Shown here: positions 1 to 8,550 of the stretch, in pieces
How the letters are laid out: every line of letters starts with the position of its first letter
Position numbering within the stretch: the first letter of the stretch is position 1
DNA from: UBA2377 sp964525935
GTDB taxonomy: Bacteria; Verrucomicrobiota; Verrucomicrobiia; Opitutales; Opitutaceae
NCBI GenBank assembly: GCA_964525935.1
Contig: CAZGJZ010000006.1
Location: forward strand, 1-64,000
Direction of reading: 5' to 3'
Length of the DNA: 64,000 nt
Notes under the pieces: model-generated
Database searches by the model: none
Seen by the model: only the letters and a program-made list of their open reading frames with translations
Told to the model about the DNA's origin: nothing
Translations under genes and position numbers: made by a program

Positions 1-65
1 CCACGCCGCGGACAGTTCCCTCATTTTTTTCGCTTGTATCTACGCAGCTAGATCATCGTTAAAGG

Positions 66-530
66 TCAGACACGGAGGGGCGCAGCCCCGGAGTTGTCTG
101 TGCCGCCTGGTTGGGCTCTTTCTTCTGACGCATCAAACCATGCAATGATCGGGCGCTCAAACGGCGAGGGCTTTGATGTGCGGTCGTAACTCTCTTCTGA
201 AAAGAACCGCTCGCGAGAGGCATCATCGCCGACGAACTTCGGCAGTAACTTCCCTTCCTCGTCAAAACAGCCGTAGGTGCCGACCATCTGCTGAAACTTC
301 CTCTTCACTCTTACTTCCTCTTCCAACTCGGCGGCGGTCAGCTCCTGCAAGACATAGATGGACTGACGGGAAATATCTTCCTCAAAGCGGCAAAATCGAA
401 ATATGCGCTTCTGGTAAATCGCGAGGCCGGAAATTGGTCTATCGTAGTAATCGGCCATGAAATACCACGAGACATCGCGCGCCGGGATCTTGAGGGAGGG
501 CGCAAGAATGGTGTCTCTCGATGCGCTCAT
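66..530 (-). CDS. hypothetical protein
   Basis: A 154-residue protein of unknown function. The frame can be extended to a TTG at 542, but the ATG at 530 (MSASRDT...) is the more natural start. The product is soluble-looking, with no signal peptide or membrane segment. It has an aromatic-rich N-terminal half (WYFMADYYDRP), a charged helix around residues 80-100 (ELEEEVRVKRKFQQ) and an acidic C-terminal half. Base composition looks less GC-rich than the dioxygenase gene that follows, which may indicate later acquisition. The last residues run into low-complexity sequence and may not be conserved. I do not recognise the family. Amino-acid use is natural, so I think it is a real gene. Confidence 0.5.
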   Translation of the reverse strand: MSASRDTILAPSLKIPARDVSWYFMADYYDRPISGLAIYQKRIFRFCRFEEDISRQSIYVLQELTAAELEEEVRVKRKFQQMVGTYGCFDEEGKLLPKFVGDDASRERFFSEESYDRTSKPSPFERPIIAWFDASEERAQPGGTDNSGAAPLRV

Positions 531-553
531 TTTTCTACACAACAGTGTTATTC

Positions 554-659
554 GCCCATACTCAGTGTGGCTTTGCCAGGACTGAGGTCGAGGGTCGTAT
601 CGAGGTAGAGGTGCGTAGCCGAGGACCGGCTAACCCCATACTGCGAGTATGGCTTTTGC
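554..659. repeat. two copies of a small hairpin repeat in a gene-free stretch
   Basis: The stretch from 543 to 944 has no convincing gene. It holds two related hairpins. At 636-652 CCATACT and AGTATGG pair perfectly around a 3-base loop, followed by GGCTTTTGC. Near 556-575 a weaker version (CCATACT-c-AGTGTGG, then CTTTGC) occurs. The shared order hairpin plus CTTTTGC suggests copies of one dispersed element. Short frames on either strand through here have no recognisable protein content. Confidence 0.45.
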
Positions 660-871
660 GGGGCGTGGGCCGCGCATAAAATCCGGGTGGCTCGTGGGGG
701 GCTGAGCGTGGTCATTTCAAAGGAGACGGGTTTATACGAACGGCTTTTGTGAGTGGTGGCGAGGCTGCAAATCGGGGCTGAGGTTATGGTGGACGTCCTC
801 TGCTGTCCAGTCGAGCGCGTCGCGCGCAACGTCGGCAGAGGGATCGCGGGCTCATCTTGTAACTATCCCAA

Positions 872-905
872 GCAAACAAAAACGGCGCGCTGGTGGGCGC
901 GCCGT
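872..905 (-). terminator. rho-independent terminator of the PhyH gene
   Basis: Read on the minus strand, a perfect 9-bp GC-rich stem (ACGGCGCGC / GCGCGCCGT, plus-strand 882-890 and 897-905) with a 6-base loop is followed by TTTTTGTTTG. It lies about 40 bases after the stop codon of the dioxygenase gene. The stem, loop and T-run have the classic intrinsic terminator layout. Confidence 0.85.
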
Positions 906-944
906 GTTGGGCTGATGCGCGCGGGCCGCCCGCGCTCCCGGGGC

Positions 945-1787
945 TCAGTGGCCGTTTTTGCCGTGCTTGGCGCGGAAGCGGGCCATCTCCGGGTAGGCCT
1001 TGGTGTGGTCGCCATACGCGTTGCCAGCGTGGTCGCGGCCGCGCGCGAGATAGAGGTGGTGCCACTGCGCGTTCTTCTCGTGGTTGTCGCGCACCTTGGT
1101 GCTCACGTAGCGCATCGTGTAGCCGCAGCGGCGGATGTTGCTCGTGTTAGGCGCACTGCCGTGGATGAGACGTCCATCGTGGAGGCTGCACTGGTTGGGC
1201 TCGAGCTCGATGGCGATGGCTTTGCTGTCGTCGCGCTGGTTGGGTTTGATCTCGTCGCCGAAGACGGCTTCGCCGGGCTTCAGGTCGTCGTAGTCGGAGT
1301 AGCCCAGCTTGCCCGTGTTGTGGGTGCGCGGGATGATGTTCATACAGCCGTTGAGCTTGGTCGACGGATCAATGGCGAGCCAGACGGTGACGACCTCCAT
1401 GGGGGTGAGCATCGTCTTCCAGTAGTGGGAGTCCTCATGCCACGGCACGCGTTTGCCGTTGCCCTTGGGTTTGCAGATGAAGTGGCTGGAAAACAGGGCG
1501 ATGTCGGGGCCGAGGATGGGCTCGACGAGATCGAGCACCTCGTCGGCGAAGAGCCACTCGAACAGCTGCGGGTATTGGAAATGGGGCACATCCATCGACT
1601 CGGGGCGCACATCGGCCTCGAGATTGTCGAGCATGTCGTCGAAGCACTTTTTCAGCCCGTCGAACTTGGCCTGCGGGAAGACCGGCTGGCGGAAGATGTG
1701 ATAACCCTCGTGGTGGAATTTCGCGACCTCGGCGGGCGTGAGTCGGGGATTGGTGGTGGGTGGAGTGGGAGAGGAGGAGGCAACCAT
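945..1787 (-). CDS. phytanoyl-CoA dioxygenase (PhyH) family protein
   Basis: A 280-residue Fe(II)/2-oxoglutarate-dependent oxygenase of the PhyH family. The iron-binding HxD is H117/D119 in VPWHEDSHYW, the distal His is probably H209 in IHGS, and R219 is a candidate 2-oxoglutarate ligand. No signal peptide, so cytoplasmic. It is clearly a paralogue of the gene at 35889-36689: both share the FEW..ADE..DLVEP, GPDI, KRVPWHEDS and LARG.D.AGN..DHTK blocks. It faces an AraC regulator across about 250 bases and has its own terminator, so it is probably a single-gene unit controlled by that regulator. The substrate cannot be read from sequence. PhyH relatives hydroxylate very different molecules, including phytanoyl-CoA, ectoine and phosphonates. 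Confidence 0.9.
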   Translation of the reverse strand: MVASSSPTPPTTNPRLTPAEVAKFHHEGYHIFRQPVFPQAKFDGLKKCFDDMLDNLEADVRPESMDVPHFQYPQLFEWLFADEVLDLVEPILGPDIALFSSHFICKPKGNGKRVPWHEDSHYWKTMLTPMEVVTVWLAIDPSTKLNGCMNIIPRTHNTGKLGYSDYDDLKPGEAVFGDEIKPNQRDDSKAIAIELEPNQCSLHDGRLIHGSAPNTSNIRRCGYTMRYVSTKVRDNHEKNAQWHHLYLARGRDHAGNAYGDHTKAYPEMARFRAKHGKNGH

Positions 1788-1789
1788 CC

Positions 1790-1852
1790 TTGTGTTATAT
1801 CATCCTTTTTTAGGGAAATCTTGCCATAAAAGCGTGTTTTATTGTGTTATAT
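1790..1852. promoter_or_regulatory. direct repeats, possible AraC binding sites
   Basis: The 11-mer TTGTGTTATAT occurs twice in the same orientation, at 1790-1800 and 1842-1852, just upstream of the PhyH start (1787) and in the region shared with the divergent AraC gene. AraC-family proteins commonly bind direct repeats. The AT-rich tract also suits a promoter. Binding by the neighbouring regulator is an inference. Confidence 0.4.
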
Positions 1853-1878
1853 TGCCCTCATGCGAAGACGCCAAAGTT

Positions 1879-2030
1879 CGAACCGACCACGGATGGCACG
1901 GATAACACGGATTGGAAAAACGATGATGATGTGGGTAGAGACGGACGACTCGCCCATCCCTACCTTTCAACCCTCGGAGGTTCGACCATCCGGTTTTATC
2001 CGTGAAATCTGTGGTTAAAATTCAGCCATA
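1879..2030. repeat. composite dispersed repeat with inverted ends
   Basis: The left end carries 9-base periodic units (CCACGGATggCACGGATaa...). The right end carries their reverse complement (TTTTATCCGTGAAATCTGTGG). Between them, at about 1933-1963, is a second element reading GGTAGAGACGGACG...CCCATCCCTACC. This looks like one repeat inserted inside another. The left-arm unit recurs at 29236-29314. Confidence 0.6.
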
Positions 2031-2038
2031 AAAAATCG

Positions 2039-2884
2039 ATGCGACTGGCCTGCGCTCATTTCGAATTTGCGGACTTCGTGCGACCCGGGGAGGGCTATCA
2101 TTTTGCGCGCACGGAAATCACGGCGGGTAATGCGGCAAAGTATCACGATCACGACTTCCACGAGTTGTGCTGGGCGACGCGCGGGCGGGGCGAGCATTTA
2201 CTGAACGGACAAGTGAGTCCGCTGGAAGCCGGCCGGCTTTATCTCGTGCGACCGGCGGACAAGCATCAGGTGACGGGCGTGGCAGGGGCGCCGCTGTTGC
2301 TCTTCAACCTGGCGTTTCCCAGCCGGAACTGGGTGGAGATCAAGCGGCGGTATTATGCGCGGGCGCGGGATTGGTTTGAGGCGCCGCAGGCGCGACGCGA
2401 GGGCTGGCCGGTGGATGCGCGGGCGCAGGCAGCGCTGGCGCACTGGGCGGAGCGGCTGGCGACGCCGGGCCGGCCGCGGGTGATGTTGGACGGATTTCTG
2501 ATGGAGTTGCCGCAGTGGCTGCAGGAGCCGGCGCGCGGCGAGGAACCGGTGCCGGAGTGGCTGGCGCGGGCGCGGCGGGAGATCGCGCAACCCAGGCATT
2601 TCGCGGCGGGCACGCCGGCGCTGGCGCGCTTGGCGGGGCGGAGTCCGTCGCACGTCGCGCGAGCGGCGGTGCGCTGGCTAAAGCAGACGCCGACGGAAAT
2701 CGTGAACACGGCGCGGATGGACTACAGCGCGCAGCAGCTCATGGAGACGGCCCGGCCGATCATGGATATCGCGCTCGATTGCGGGCTGAACAACCTCTCG
2801 CATTTCTACGCGCTGTTTCGGAAGCGCTTCGGCGTGAGCCCGCGACGGTATCGGCTGCAGGCGCATCCGACGGTGCGGGGGTGA
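2039..2884 (+). CDS. AraC family transcriptional regulator
   Basis: A 281-residue regulator. The N-terminal part (about 10-110) is a cupin-like sensing domain (HDHDFHELCW...GEHLLNG...RPADKHQ). The C-terminal 100 residues form the double helix-turn-helix DNA-binding domain, ending in the family signature around IALDCGLNNLSHFYALFRKRFGVSPRRYR, here split as IALDCGLNNLSHFYALF and RKRFGVSPRRYR. It diverges from the PhyH gene at 945-1787 and probably regulates it in response to a small molecule such as a sugar. The ATG at 2039 lies directly after the repeat element. The first HTH is less typical than the second. Confidence 0.88.
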   Translation: MRLACAHFEFADFVRPGEGYHFARTEITAGNAAKYHDHDFHELCWATRGRGEHLLNGQVSPLEAGRLYLVRPADKHQVTGVAGAPLLLFNLAFPSRNWVEIKRRYYARARDWFEAPQARREGWPVDARAQAALAHWAERLATPGRPRVMLDGFLMELPQWLQEPARGEEPVPEWLARARREIAQPRHFAAGTPALARLAGRSPSHVARAAVRWLKQTPTEIVNTARMDYSAQQLMETARPIMDIALDCGLNNLSHFYALFRKRFGVSPRRYRLQAHPTVRG

Positions 2885-2888
2885 GTTG

Positions 2889-2918
2889 GCCACGGAGACG
2901 CGGAGGCGCGGAGAGAAC
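2889..2918. repeat. periodic intergenic repeat (CACGGAGACGCGGAGG type)
   Basis: A short run of 9-base units (CCACGGAGACGCGGAGGCGCGGAG) follows the AraC gene. It belongs to the same loose class as the other CACGGAT / CACGAATG / CGAAG tracts in this window. The rest of 2885-3064 between the convergent genes shows no other gene. Confidence 0.45.
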
Positions 2919-3064
2919 CCGAATGCGGAGAAGGGATACGGTCGTGGAGGATTGGAGTCGTGCGGAACTTTAATTCGCACTATGACCTAAGGCGCGGACT
3001 GAAGCATCGCGCTATCGTGGTCTTAAAATTCGCTTCGATTCGCGGGCACGAAGGTCAGGTTCGA

Positions 3065-3463
3065 TCATTCCTTCCACTTCGCGTCGCGGGTGCGGTCTTC
3101 CTTTACGCGGTGAAGCGTGAGCTTGCGGATGAGCGTGAGCGGCAGCGGTTGATCGAGCGGAAACTGGACGGAGCCACGGCCGGTTTTGTAGCGGGCGAGC
3201 GGTTTGGCGAAGGCTTTAACCGTGGTCGGGATGGCGTAAAAGCCGATGTGGTGCTGGAAGGCGGCGAAGAGGACGAGGATCCGCCGGTAGGAGTAGGCGG
3301 GCATGCCCCATTTTAAGTTTTCGGTCGCGCCGGGTGCGGCGGCGCGGATACAGGCGCGCATCTCGCGCAGTTTCCGCCGCGTCTCCTTGGGCGCCGCGGC
3401 GATATAGTCGGCGACGGTGGCCGGACGCTTCGACGGAGCGGCGGAGTAGCGGTCGGCGGCCAT
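3065..3463 (-). CDS. DUF1801 (YdhG-like) protein
   Basis: A 132-residue protein of the DUF1801 / YdhG class, small cytoplasmic proteins of uncertain role sometimes likened to frataxin-type iron chaperones. Visible features are the N-terminal YIAAAPKETRRKLREMRACI segment, the central ENLKWGMPAYSY signature and the FAAFQHHIGFY strand, which are typical of the family. It starts with ATG 13 bases after the amn stop on the same strand, so the two are probably co-transcribed. No functional link between the two is obvious. Confidence 0.8.
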   Translation of the reverse strand: MAADRYSAAPSKRPATVADYIAAAPKETRRKLREMRACIRAAAPGATENLKWGMPAYSYRRILVLFAAFQHHIGFYAIPTTVKAFAKPLARYKTGRGSVQFPLDQPLPLTLIRKLTLHRVKEDRTRDAKWKE

Positions 3464-3476
3464 GGGCGGGGAGCGG

Positions 3477-4247
3477 TTAGAACTTCAGGTGTTTTACGGT
3501 GAGGCCCTTGTTGATGAGCTGCTTCAGGGAATCGATACCGATGCGCAGGTGCATCGAGACGTGATCGTGGTCCACGACCTTGTCGCTTTCGGCGGTTTTC
3601 ACGCCTTCGGGCGTCATCGGCTCGTCGGAGACGAGAAGCAGCGCACCGGCGGGAATTTCGTTGGCGAAGGCGGTGATGAAGATGGTGGCGGTCTCCATGT
3701 CGACGGCCATGGCGCGGATTTTTCGCAGGTATTTTTTGAAAGTGGCGTCGTGCTCCCAGACGCGACGGTTGGTGGTGTAAACGGTGCCGGTCCAGTAATC
3801 CTGCTTGTGGTCACGGATCGTGGTGGAAATGGCTTTCTGGAGTGCGAAGGCGGGGAGCGCGGGGACCTCGGCGGGGAAATAGTCATTGCTCGTGCCTTCG
3901 CCACGGATGGCGGCGATGGGAAGGATGAGGCTGCCGATCTTGGCGCGGTGTTTGAGGCCGCCGCATTTGCCGAGGAAGAGCACGGCCTCGGGGTTGATGG
4001 CCGAGAGCAGGTCCATGATCGTGGCAGCGGTGGCGCTGCCCATGCCGAAGTTGATGATGGTGATGCCGCCGGCGGTGGCACTGGTCATGGGCTTCTGGCG
4101 GCCGTGCACCGGGACGCGATGCCAGTTGGCGAACAGCTCGACGTAGCGGCCGAAATTGGTGAGCAGGACGTAGCGGCCGAAGTTTTTCAGGGGCACGCCG
4201 GTGTAGCGGGGCAGCCAGTTTTCGACGATTTCCTTGCGGGATTTCAT
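3477..4247 (-). CDS. amn: AMP nucleosidase (short form)
   Basis: A 256-residue enzyme predicted to hydrolyse AMP to adenine and ribose 5-phosphate. It matches the compact form of AMP nucleosidase that lacks the extra N-terminal regulatory domain of the E. coli enzyme (about 480 residues). Seen: the N-terminal EIVENWLPRYTG, the nucleoside-phosphorylase-fold glycine segment NFGMGSATAATIMDLL, FLGKCGGL, and the catalytic-region AMAVDMETATIF with the Glu of the DMET motif. The SDEPMTPEGVKT segment is also typical. Cytoplasmic, purine salvage. Followed by the DUF1801 gene. Confidence 0.88.
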   Translation of the reverse strand: MKSRKEIVENWLPRYTGVPLKNFGRYVLLTNFGRYVELFANWHRVPVHGRQKPMTSATAGGITIINFGMGSATAATIMDLLSAINPEAVLFLGKCGGLKHRAKIGSLILPIAAIRGEGTSNDYFPAEVPALPAFALQKAISTTIRDHKQDYWTGTVYTTNRRVWEHDATFKKYLRKIRAMAVDMETATIFITAFANEIPAGALLLVSDEPMTPEGVKTAESDKVVDHDHVSMHLRIGIDSLKQLINKGLTVKHLKF

Positions 4248-4357
4248 GACGGGAGTGTTAGCAGGGAAAAGCCGGAAGACACGGAAGAAAATACCGGCTG
4301 GGGCGTGGGCGCTTCCGGTATGGACAGGGGCTGAGCGTGCATGCGAGCGTGGCGGCC

Positions 4358-4957
4358 ATGCCGAAAGCCAATTCGCCGGAATGGTCGTGGTCGCAGCCGT
4401 CGGAGGCGCGGATCGCGGAGTTCCTCGGGCGGCAGCAAGACCAGGTGTTTTCCTACCGCGAGGTCGGCGCGACGCGCGGGCATCCGCCGGAGGGTTACAC
4501 TTTCGACGACAACATGGTGCAACTCGGGGTGGGCGCGGACGTGTTTACGCGCGGGTGCGCGGCGTTGCGCGCGTGGCGGATGTTTCCGGCGCCCTGGACG
4601 ATGATCCGGCCGGTGCCCGCGCCGATCCGTGAAGGGCAAACGGTCGCGATGGTGGCGCACGCGCTCGGCGGCTGGTGGCTGAACTCGTGCCGGATCGTGC
4701 ATGTGCTGGAGGAGACGGCGCCGGTGCGGCGGTGGGGCTTTGCCTATGGGACGCTCGCGGCGCACGTGGAGCAGGGGGAGGAGTTTTTCAGCATCGAATG
4801 GTGGGCGGACGACACGGTGTGGTATCGGGTGGAGGCGTTCTCGCGTCCGCGGTTCTGGCCGGTGCGTATGGCGGCGCCGCTGGCCCGCGGTTTGCAGCGA
4901 AAATTTGTGCGCGACTCCAAGGCCGCAATGGTTCTCGCTGTAGCTTCCCCTGCATGA
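4358..4957 (+). CDS. DUF1990 family protein
   Basis: A 199-residue protein of the DUF1990 family, of unknown biochemical role. A GTG at 4337 gives seven more residues, but the ATG at 4358 (MPKANSPEW) is preferred. Seen: the YREVGATRG...GYTFDDN segment, the WMMFPAPWT-like WRMFPAPWTMIRP segment, and FAYGTLAAHVEQGEEFFSIEW, which form the family core. No signal peptide. Its stop codon overlaps the start of the YndJ-like gene (ATGA). The two families are known to occur together or fused, so they probably act in one process at the membrane. Confidence 0.8.
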   Translation: MPKANSPEWSWSQPSEARIAEFLGRQQDQVFSYREVGATRGHPPEGYTFDDNMVQLGVGADVFTRGCAALRAWRMFPAPWTMIRPVPAPIREGQTVAMVAHALGGWWLNSCRIVHVLEETAPVRRWGFAYGTLAAHVEQGEEFFSIEWWADDTVWYRVEAFSRPRFWPVRMAAPLARGLQRKFVRDSKAAMVLAVASPA

Positions 4958-5907
4958 CTACCCCGTTGAAGGTGAGAATTGGCGCCATCGTCTGGTGCGC
5001 GTTCCTCGTTTATTCCGGCTGTGAAGTGCACAGCCATAACTGGGCCCAGGCGCTCCTGCTGCTCGCGGCGCTGGTGTTGATGCCGATGGCATGGGCCCTG
5101 GTGCGCGATTTTGAAGACACGGGCTGGGCGGCGCGGCTGTGGCGGTTTGACCTGAAGGTGCATTTCCCGGCGGCAATGTTGCTGGTGCCGGCGTTTCTGC
5201 TGCCGCCGGGCTGGAGTGCGCTGGCGTGTGCACTGCCGTGGGCGGTGGTGTTGGGTATCATGGCGGTGGATGGAGTCCTGCGCATCCGCCGGCATGGATT
5301 TTCGCCGCTGGGACTGCTGTGCCGCGATGTGGGACTCGTGTATGCCTCGGTCGGTGGTGGGTGGCTGCTGGCGGAGCGCGCCGGATGGCAGCCGCTGGGC
5401 TTTGCGCCGGAGATCGTGCTGTTGACCGCGGTGCATTTTCATTTTGCCGGACTGATTCTACCGGTGGTGGCGGGACTGGCGCTGAACCGCCGTCCACAAA
5501 GCCGCGTGGCGCAAGGTGCGGCGGTGCTGGTGTTGACCGGCATGCCACTGGTGGCGGTGGGGATCACTTCGCAGCAAATGGGCGGGCCGGCATGGATCGA
5601 GTTGCTCGCGGCGTGGGTGCTGGTGCTCGGCGGCTGGGGCGTGGCCTGGCTGCACTTCGTGCTGGCGCGGCAGGAACGCAGCGTGTGCAAAGCCGCGCGC
5701 GGGCTGTGGCTGGTTGCGGGAATTTCGCTGGCGGCAGGGATGCTGCTGGCAGGGCTCTATGCGTCGCGGGGCTATTTTTCGCCGCTCCCTTGGCTGGATA
5801 TTCCCGGGATGCGCGCGCTGCATGGTTCGCTGAACGCGTTCGGCTTCGCCCTGGCGGCGCTGCTCGGCTGGTGCCGCGCCGGACGGGCTTGTTGCAGCGG
5901 GCAGTAA
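4954..5907 (+). CDS. YndJ-like integral membrane protein
   Basis: A 317-residue polytopic membrane protein with about nine to ten hydrophobic segments covering nearly its whole length. The VHFHFAGLILPVVAGL segment with its HFHFAG motif is characteristic of YndJ-type proteins. The start is the ATG at 4954, overlapping the DUF1990 stop by ATGA; longer upstream versions run through the DUF1990 gene and are not credible. The gene ends 17 bases from the convergent NHL gene. Function unknown; translational coupling with DUF1990 suggests a shared membrane role. Confidence 0.78.
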   Translation: MTTPLKVRIGAIVWCAFLVYSGCEVHSHNWAQALLLLAALVLMPMAWALVRDFEDTGWAARLWRFDLKVHFPAAMLLVPAFLLPPGWSALACALPWAVVLGIMAVDGVLRIRRHGFSPLGLLCRDVGLVYASVGGGWLLAERAGWQPLGFAPEIVLLTAVHFHFAGLILPVVAGLALNRRPQSRVAQGAAVLVLTGMPLVAVGITSQQMGGPAWIELLAAWVLVLGGWGVAWLHFVLARQERSVCKAARGLWLVAGISLAAGMLLAGLYASRGYFSPLPWLDIPGMRALHGSLNAFGFALAALLGWCRAGRACCSGQ

Positions 5908-5924
5908 GCTGGCGGGAGATCGGT

Positions 5925-8453
5925 TCAGGCAGCCTGGAATGACCGGCGCGGGCAGAGCCGACGAAGAAGGGTGAGCAGCGCGAGCGTGCCCATAAACCAG
6001 TGGGAAGGAGCGCCACCGCCGCCACTGCCGGTATTGTCTCCGCCAAAGGGTGGAGTGGGGCTGCTGGTGACGGTCAGTGTCGCGGCATTGCTGGTAATGC
6101 TGCTGACAGGGTTGCTGACGATGACGGTGTAACTGCCGGCGTCGGCGGGGCGGGCGTTGTTGATGGTCAAGCTGCTGGTGGTGGCGCCGGCGATGGCGGC
6201 ACCGTTGAACTGCCATTGGTAGGTGAGCGCGGTCGTGCTGGTGGCGGTGACGGAAAAACTCACGCTGGCGCCAGCGGCGACGGTCTGGCTTTGCGGCTGC
6301 GTGGTGAGGTCGGGAGCGTTGCCGAGGTATTCGCCTTTGCGCACGGTGGTGCCGTAGCCGTCGATCACGTAGAGGTTGCCCTGGAGATCGATGGCAATTT
6401 TTTCCGGGGCAGCGAAGCCGGCCGCGCTGCCGTTGCCGTCGGCACTGTTGGCCCAGTCCTTGGTGCCGCCGATAATCACTTCGGTTCCAGTGGAGTCGCG
6501 ACGGGTAATGGTATGTGAGGCGAGGTGCGTGACGTAAAAATTACCGGCGGAATCGGCGGCGAGGCCGGTGGGATTGGTGGTCAATTTGGGACCAATAGTC
6601 GTGACTGTGCCGTCGGCGGCGATACGGCGGATGGAGGTGTCGATCACCGTGGCGCCATTATTGTTGACGTCCAGGAAGTAGGCGTTTCCGTGGCGATCTT
6701 CGGTCAGGTCGGTGGGCATTTTTAGGCGGGCCGTGGAGCCAACGCCGTCGAGCATCTCAAAGGAAGGGCCACCGGCCAACGTGCTCCAGGAGCCATCAGC
6801 CTCGCGGCGCTTGATGGCGTAATAGTTGGAATTGGAGACGACACGAGCATCGTAGTTTAAAACGTAGAGCCGGCCATTGTGCGTGCTGATGGGATCACCC
6901 GTGAAGCCCGAGGGCGCGTTCATTTCGGTAATAGTCCCATCGGGAAAAAATTGATTCAGGCAGTAAGTTTGGTTCACCCAGATGGCGAGGCGGGAGAGGG
7001 TGATGGTGCCCGTGTCATCGGCATGGAGGCCGGTCGGCTGTTGATAATCGCCGCTGGGGGCACGCCGCCATTCGCCCGAAGGATACCACGGTTGCGCGGG
7101 AGTGGTCACAGTGCCTGTCGTGGCGATTTGGCGCACGCGTGTGCGTGACTCAATGGAGAATATGTTTACCGCGGAAGGGCGGAAGTAGCGTTGCACCGTC
7201 TCGGCGACCCAAACGTCGCCGGTGGGAGCCACGGCGAGACAGGTGGCTAGTTCAAACCGAGCGGCGGTGCCAATGGCGTCACGGCCTTCGGCGGTGGGCG
7301 TGCCAGCGTAGGCGCTTTGGGTGGATTTGAGCACAGCATCCGAGGCCGTGAGCAGTCCGGCCGCATTTTGGCCGGCTTTGACCGCGTGTTCCCCGTCGCA
7401 GGTGTAAAGCCATTCGCCGTTGGGGGCCTGTGCCACCGCCAGGGGGAGGAGCGGCGCACCAAGATAGCTTTGAAAGATAATCACGTTATCCTGATTCAAC
7501 GTGCCATTGGGCAGCATGGGCTTGCCACGAAATTGGATCAACAGCGTGAAGGCGCGGATTTCCTGCACGACGAGCAGGTTGCCAGCGACGTCGTTATAGA
7601 TGGAGTCGCCGATATTGCGATACGAGTAGGTGCTGTTGAGGATGGCGGAACTGAAGTCGGAATTGCGGACCACGCTGAACGTGCCGTCGGGTGCGCGCTT
7701 GAGGAATTGTCCGGCGCGGGCGTGCGAGTAAGTTTCGGTTTTGGCTTCCGTGGGGAAATATAGGTAACCCTGCGCATCGACCGCAGGACATTGGCCGGTT
7801 TTTACGGTCAGGATCCGGCCATCGATATCGGTGGCTTCGGTCGGCAGCGTGAGGGTGGTGACGTTGCCGGCGGTGATTTTTCTCACGCCGTGGTTGCTCA
7901 AATAGACCGCGCCGCTCTGGTCGACGGCGAGGCGATCCGGAGCGTCGAAAAGCGCGGCACTGGCTGCGCCGTCGGCAGTGCCAGCCTTGCCGGGCTGCCC
8001 GGCCAGGGTGGTAACAATCCCGGCGGGCGTGATCAGGCGGATGATGTGATTACCGGTGTCGGCTACATAGAGGTTGCCATGGCGGTCGGCGGCCAAGCCT
8101 TGGGGGGCATTGAAACGGGCCGCCGCGCCGACGCCGTCGGTGATGCCGGATTGTCCGGCCTTGCCGGCGAGCGTGGTGACGGTGCCGTCAGGAGAGATTT
8201 TACGGATGGTATGGTTGCCGGTGTCGGCGACGAAGAGATTGCCGGCAAGGTCGTAGGTAAGACCGTGAGGATTGCTGAAACGGGCGTCGGTGCGCGGACC
8301 GTCTTCAGCACCGATACCGGCGCGGCCCGCGAGTGTGGTCCAGCGGTAAATGGGCGTAGCGATGGCTTGCTGACCGAGTGTGAACAGGCAGATGAGCCAG
8401 ACGAAGCGGCGATACGATGCGCTAGGATACCATGAAATTTCGGGGTTGCTCAT
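5925..8453 (-). CDS. exported NHL-repeat protein with Ig-like domain and C-terminal anchor tag (copy 1)
   Basis: An 842-residue exported protein, second of two tandem paralogues. A signal segment lies at about residues 14-33. NHL beta-propeller repeats follow (PHGLTYDLAGNLFVADTGNHT, QGLAADRHGNLYVADTGNH and more near residues 560-710). Then comes an Ig-like domain at about 714-803 (QPQSQTVAAGASVSF...ALTYQWQFNG...DAGSYTVIVSN). The C-terminal tag from about 804 has a Gly run, APSHWF, a hydrophobic helix and an Arg-rich end. I chose ATG 8453 because the same 17-base leader hairpin precedes it as precedes copy 2, at nearly the same distance; the frame runs further upstream only through the end of copy 2. 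Probably displayed on the cell surface; ligand unknown. Confidence 0.85.
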   Translation of the reverse strand: MSNPEISWYPSASYRRFVWLICLFTLGQQAIATPIYRWTTLAGRAGIGAEDGPRTDARFSNPHGLTYDLAGNLFVADTGNHTIRKISPDGTVTTLAGKAGQSGITDGVGAAARFNAPQGLAADRHGNLYVADTGNHIIRLITPAGIVTTLAGQPGKAGTADGAASAALFDAPDRLAVDQSGAVYLSNHGVRKITAGNVTTLTLPTEATDIDGRILTVKTGQCPAVDAQGYLYFPTEAKTETYSHARAGQFLKRAPDGTFSVVRNSDFSSAILNSTYSYRNIGDSIYNDVAGNLLVVQEIRAFTLLIQFRGKPMLPNGTLNQDNVIIFQSYLGAPLLPLAVAQAPNGEWLYTCDGEHAVKAGQNAAGLLTASDAVLKSTQSAYAGTPTAEGRDAIGTAARFELATCLAVAPTGDVWVAETVQRYFRPSAVNIFSIESRTRVRQIATTGTVTTPAQPWYPSGEWRRAPSGDYQQPTGLHADDTGTITLSRLAIWVNQTYCLNQFFPDGTITEMNAPSGFTGDPISTHNGRLYVLNYDARVVSNSNYYAIKRREADGSWSTLAGGPSFEMLDGVGSTARLKMPTDLTEDRHGNAYFLDVNNNGATVIDTSIRRIAADGTVTTIGPKLTTNPTGLAADSAGNFYVTHLASHTITRRDSTGTEVIIGGTKDWANSADGNGSAAGFAAPEKIAIDLQGNLYVIDGYGTTVRKGEYLGNAPDLTTQPQSQTVAAGASVSFSVTATSTTALTYQWQFNGAAIAGATTSSLTINNARPADAGSYTVIVSNPVSSITSNAATLTVTSSPTPPFGGDNTGSGGGGAPSHWFMGTLALLTLLRRLCPRRSFQAA

Positions 8454-8470
8454 GCCCTGAACGACCATCC

Positions 8471-8487
8471 AGCGGAAAAAAACCGCT
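8471..8487 (-). promoter_or_regulatory. leader hairpin of NHL copy 1
   Basis: AGCGG and CCGCT pair around a run of seven A (T on the transcript strand), 18 bases before the start codon. Copy 2 has the same element with two changes at 11037-11053. Conservation in both leaders suggests a role in expression, or simply recent tandem duplication. Confidence 0.5.
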
Positions 8488-8550
8488 ATCGCAGCCCTGG
8501 CCTGACGAGAGGCAGGATAGGGCGCGGGATAAGCGCCATGAACGGCTTGC

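Noticed and set aside
548..829. Minus-strand frame of 93 codons in the first gene-free stretch
   Set aside because: It runs through the hairpin repeats and its translation shows no protein-like pattern.
753..1829. Plus-strand open frame of 358 codons over the first PhyH gene
   Set aside because: Antisense to a gene with clear catalytic motifs; the composition is typical of a shadow frame.
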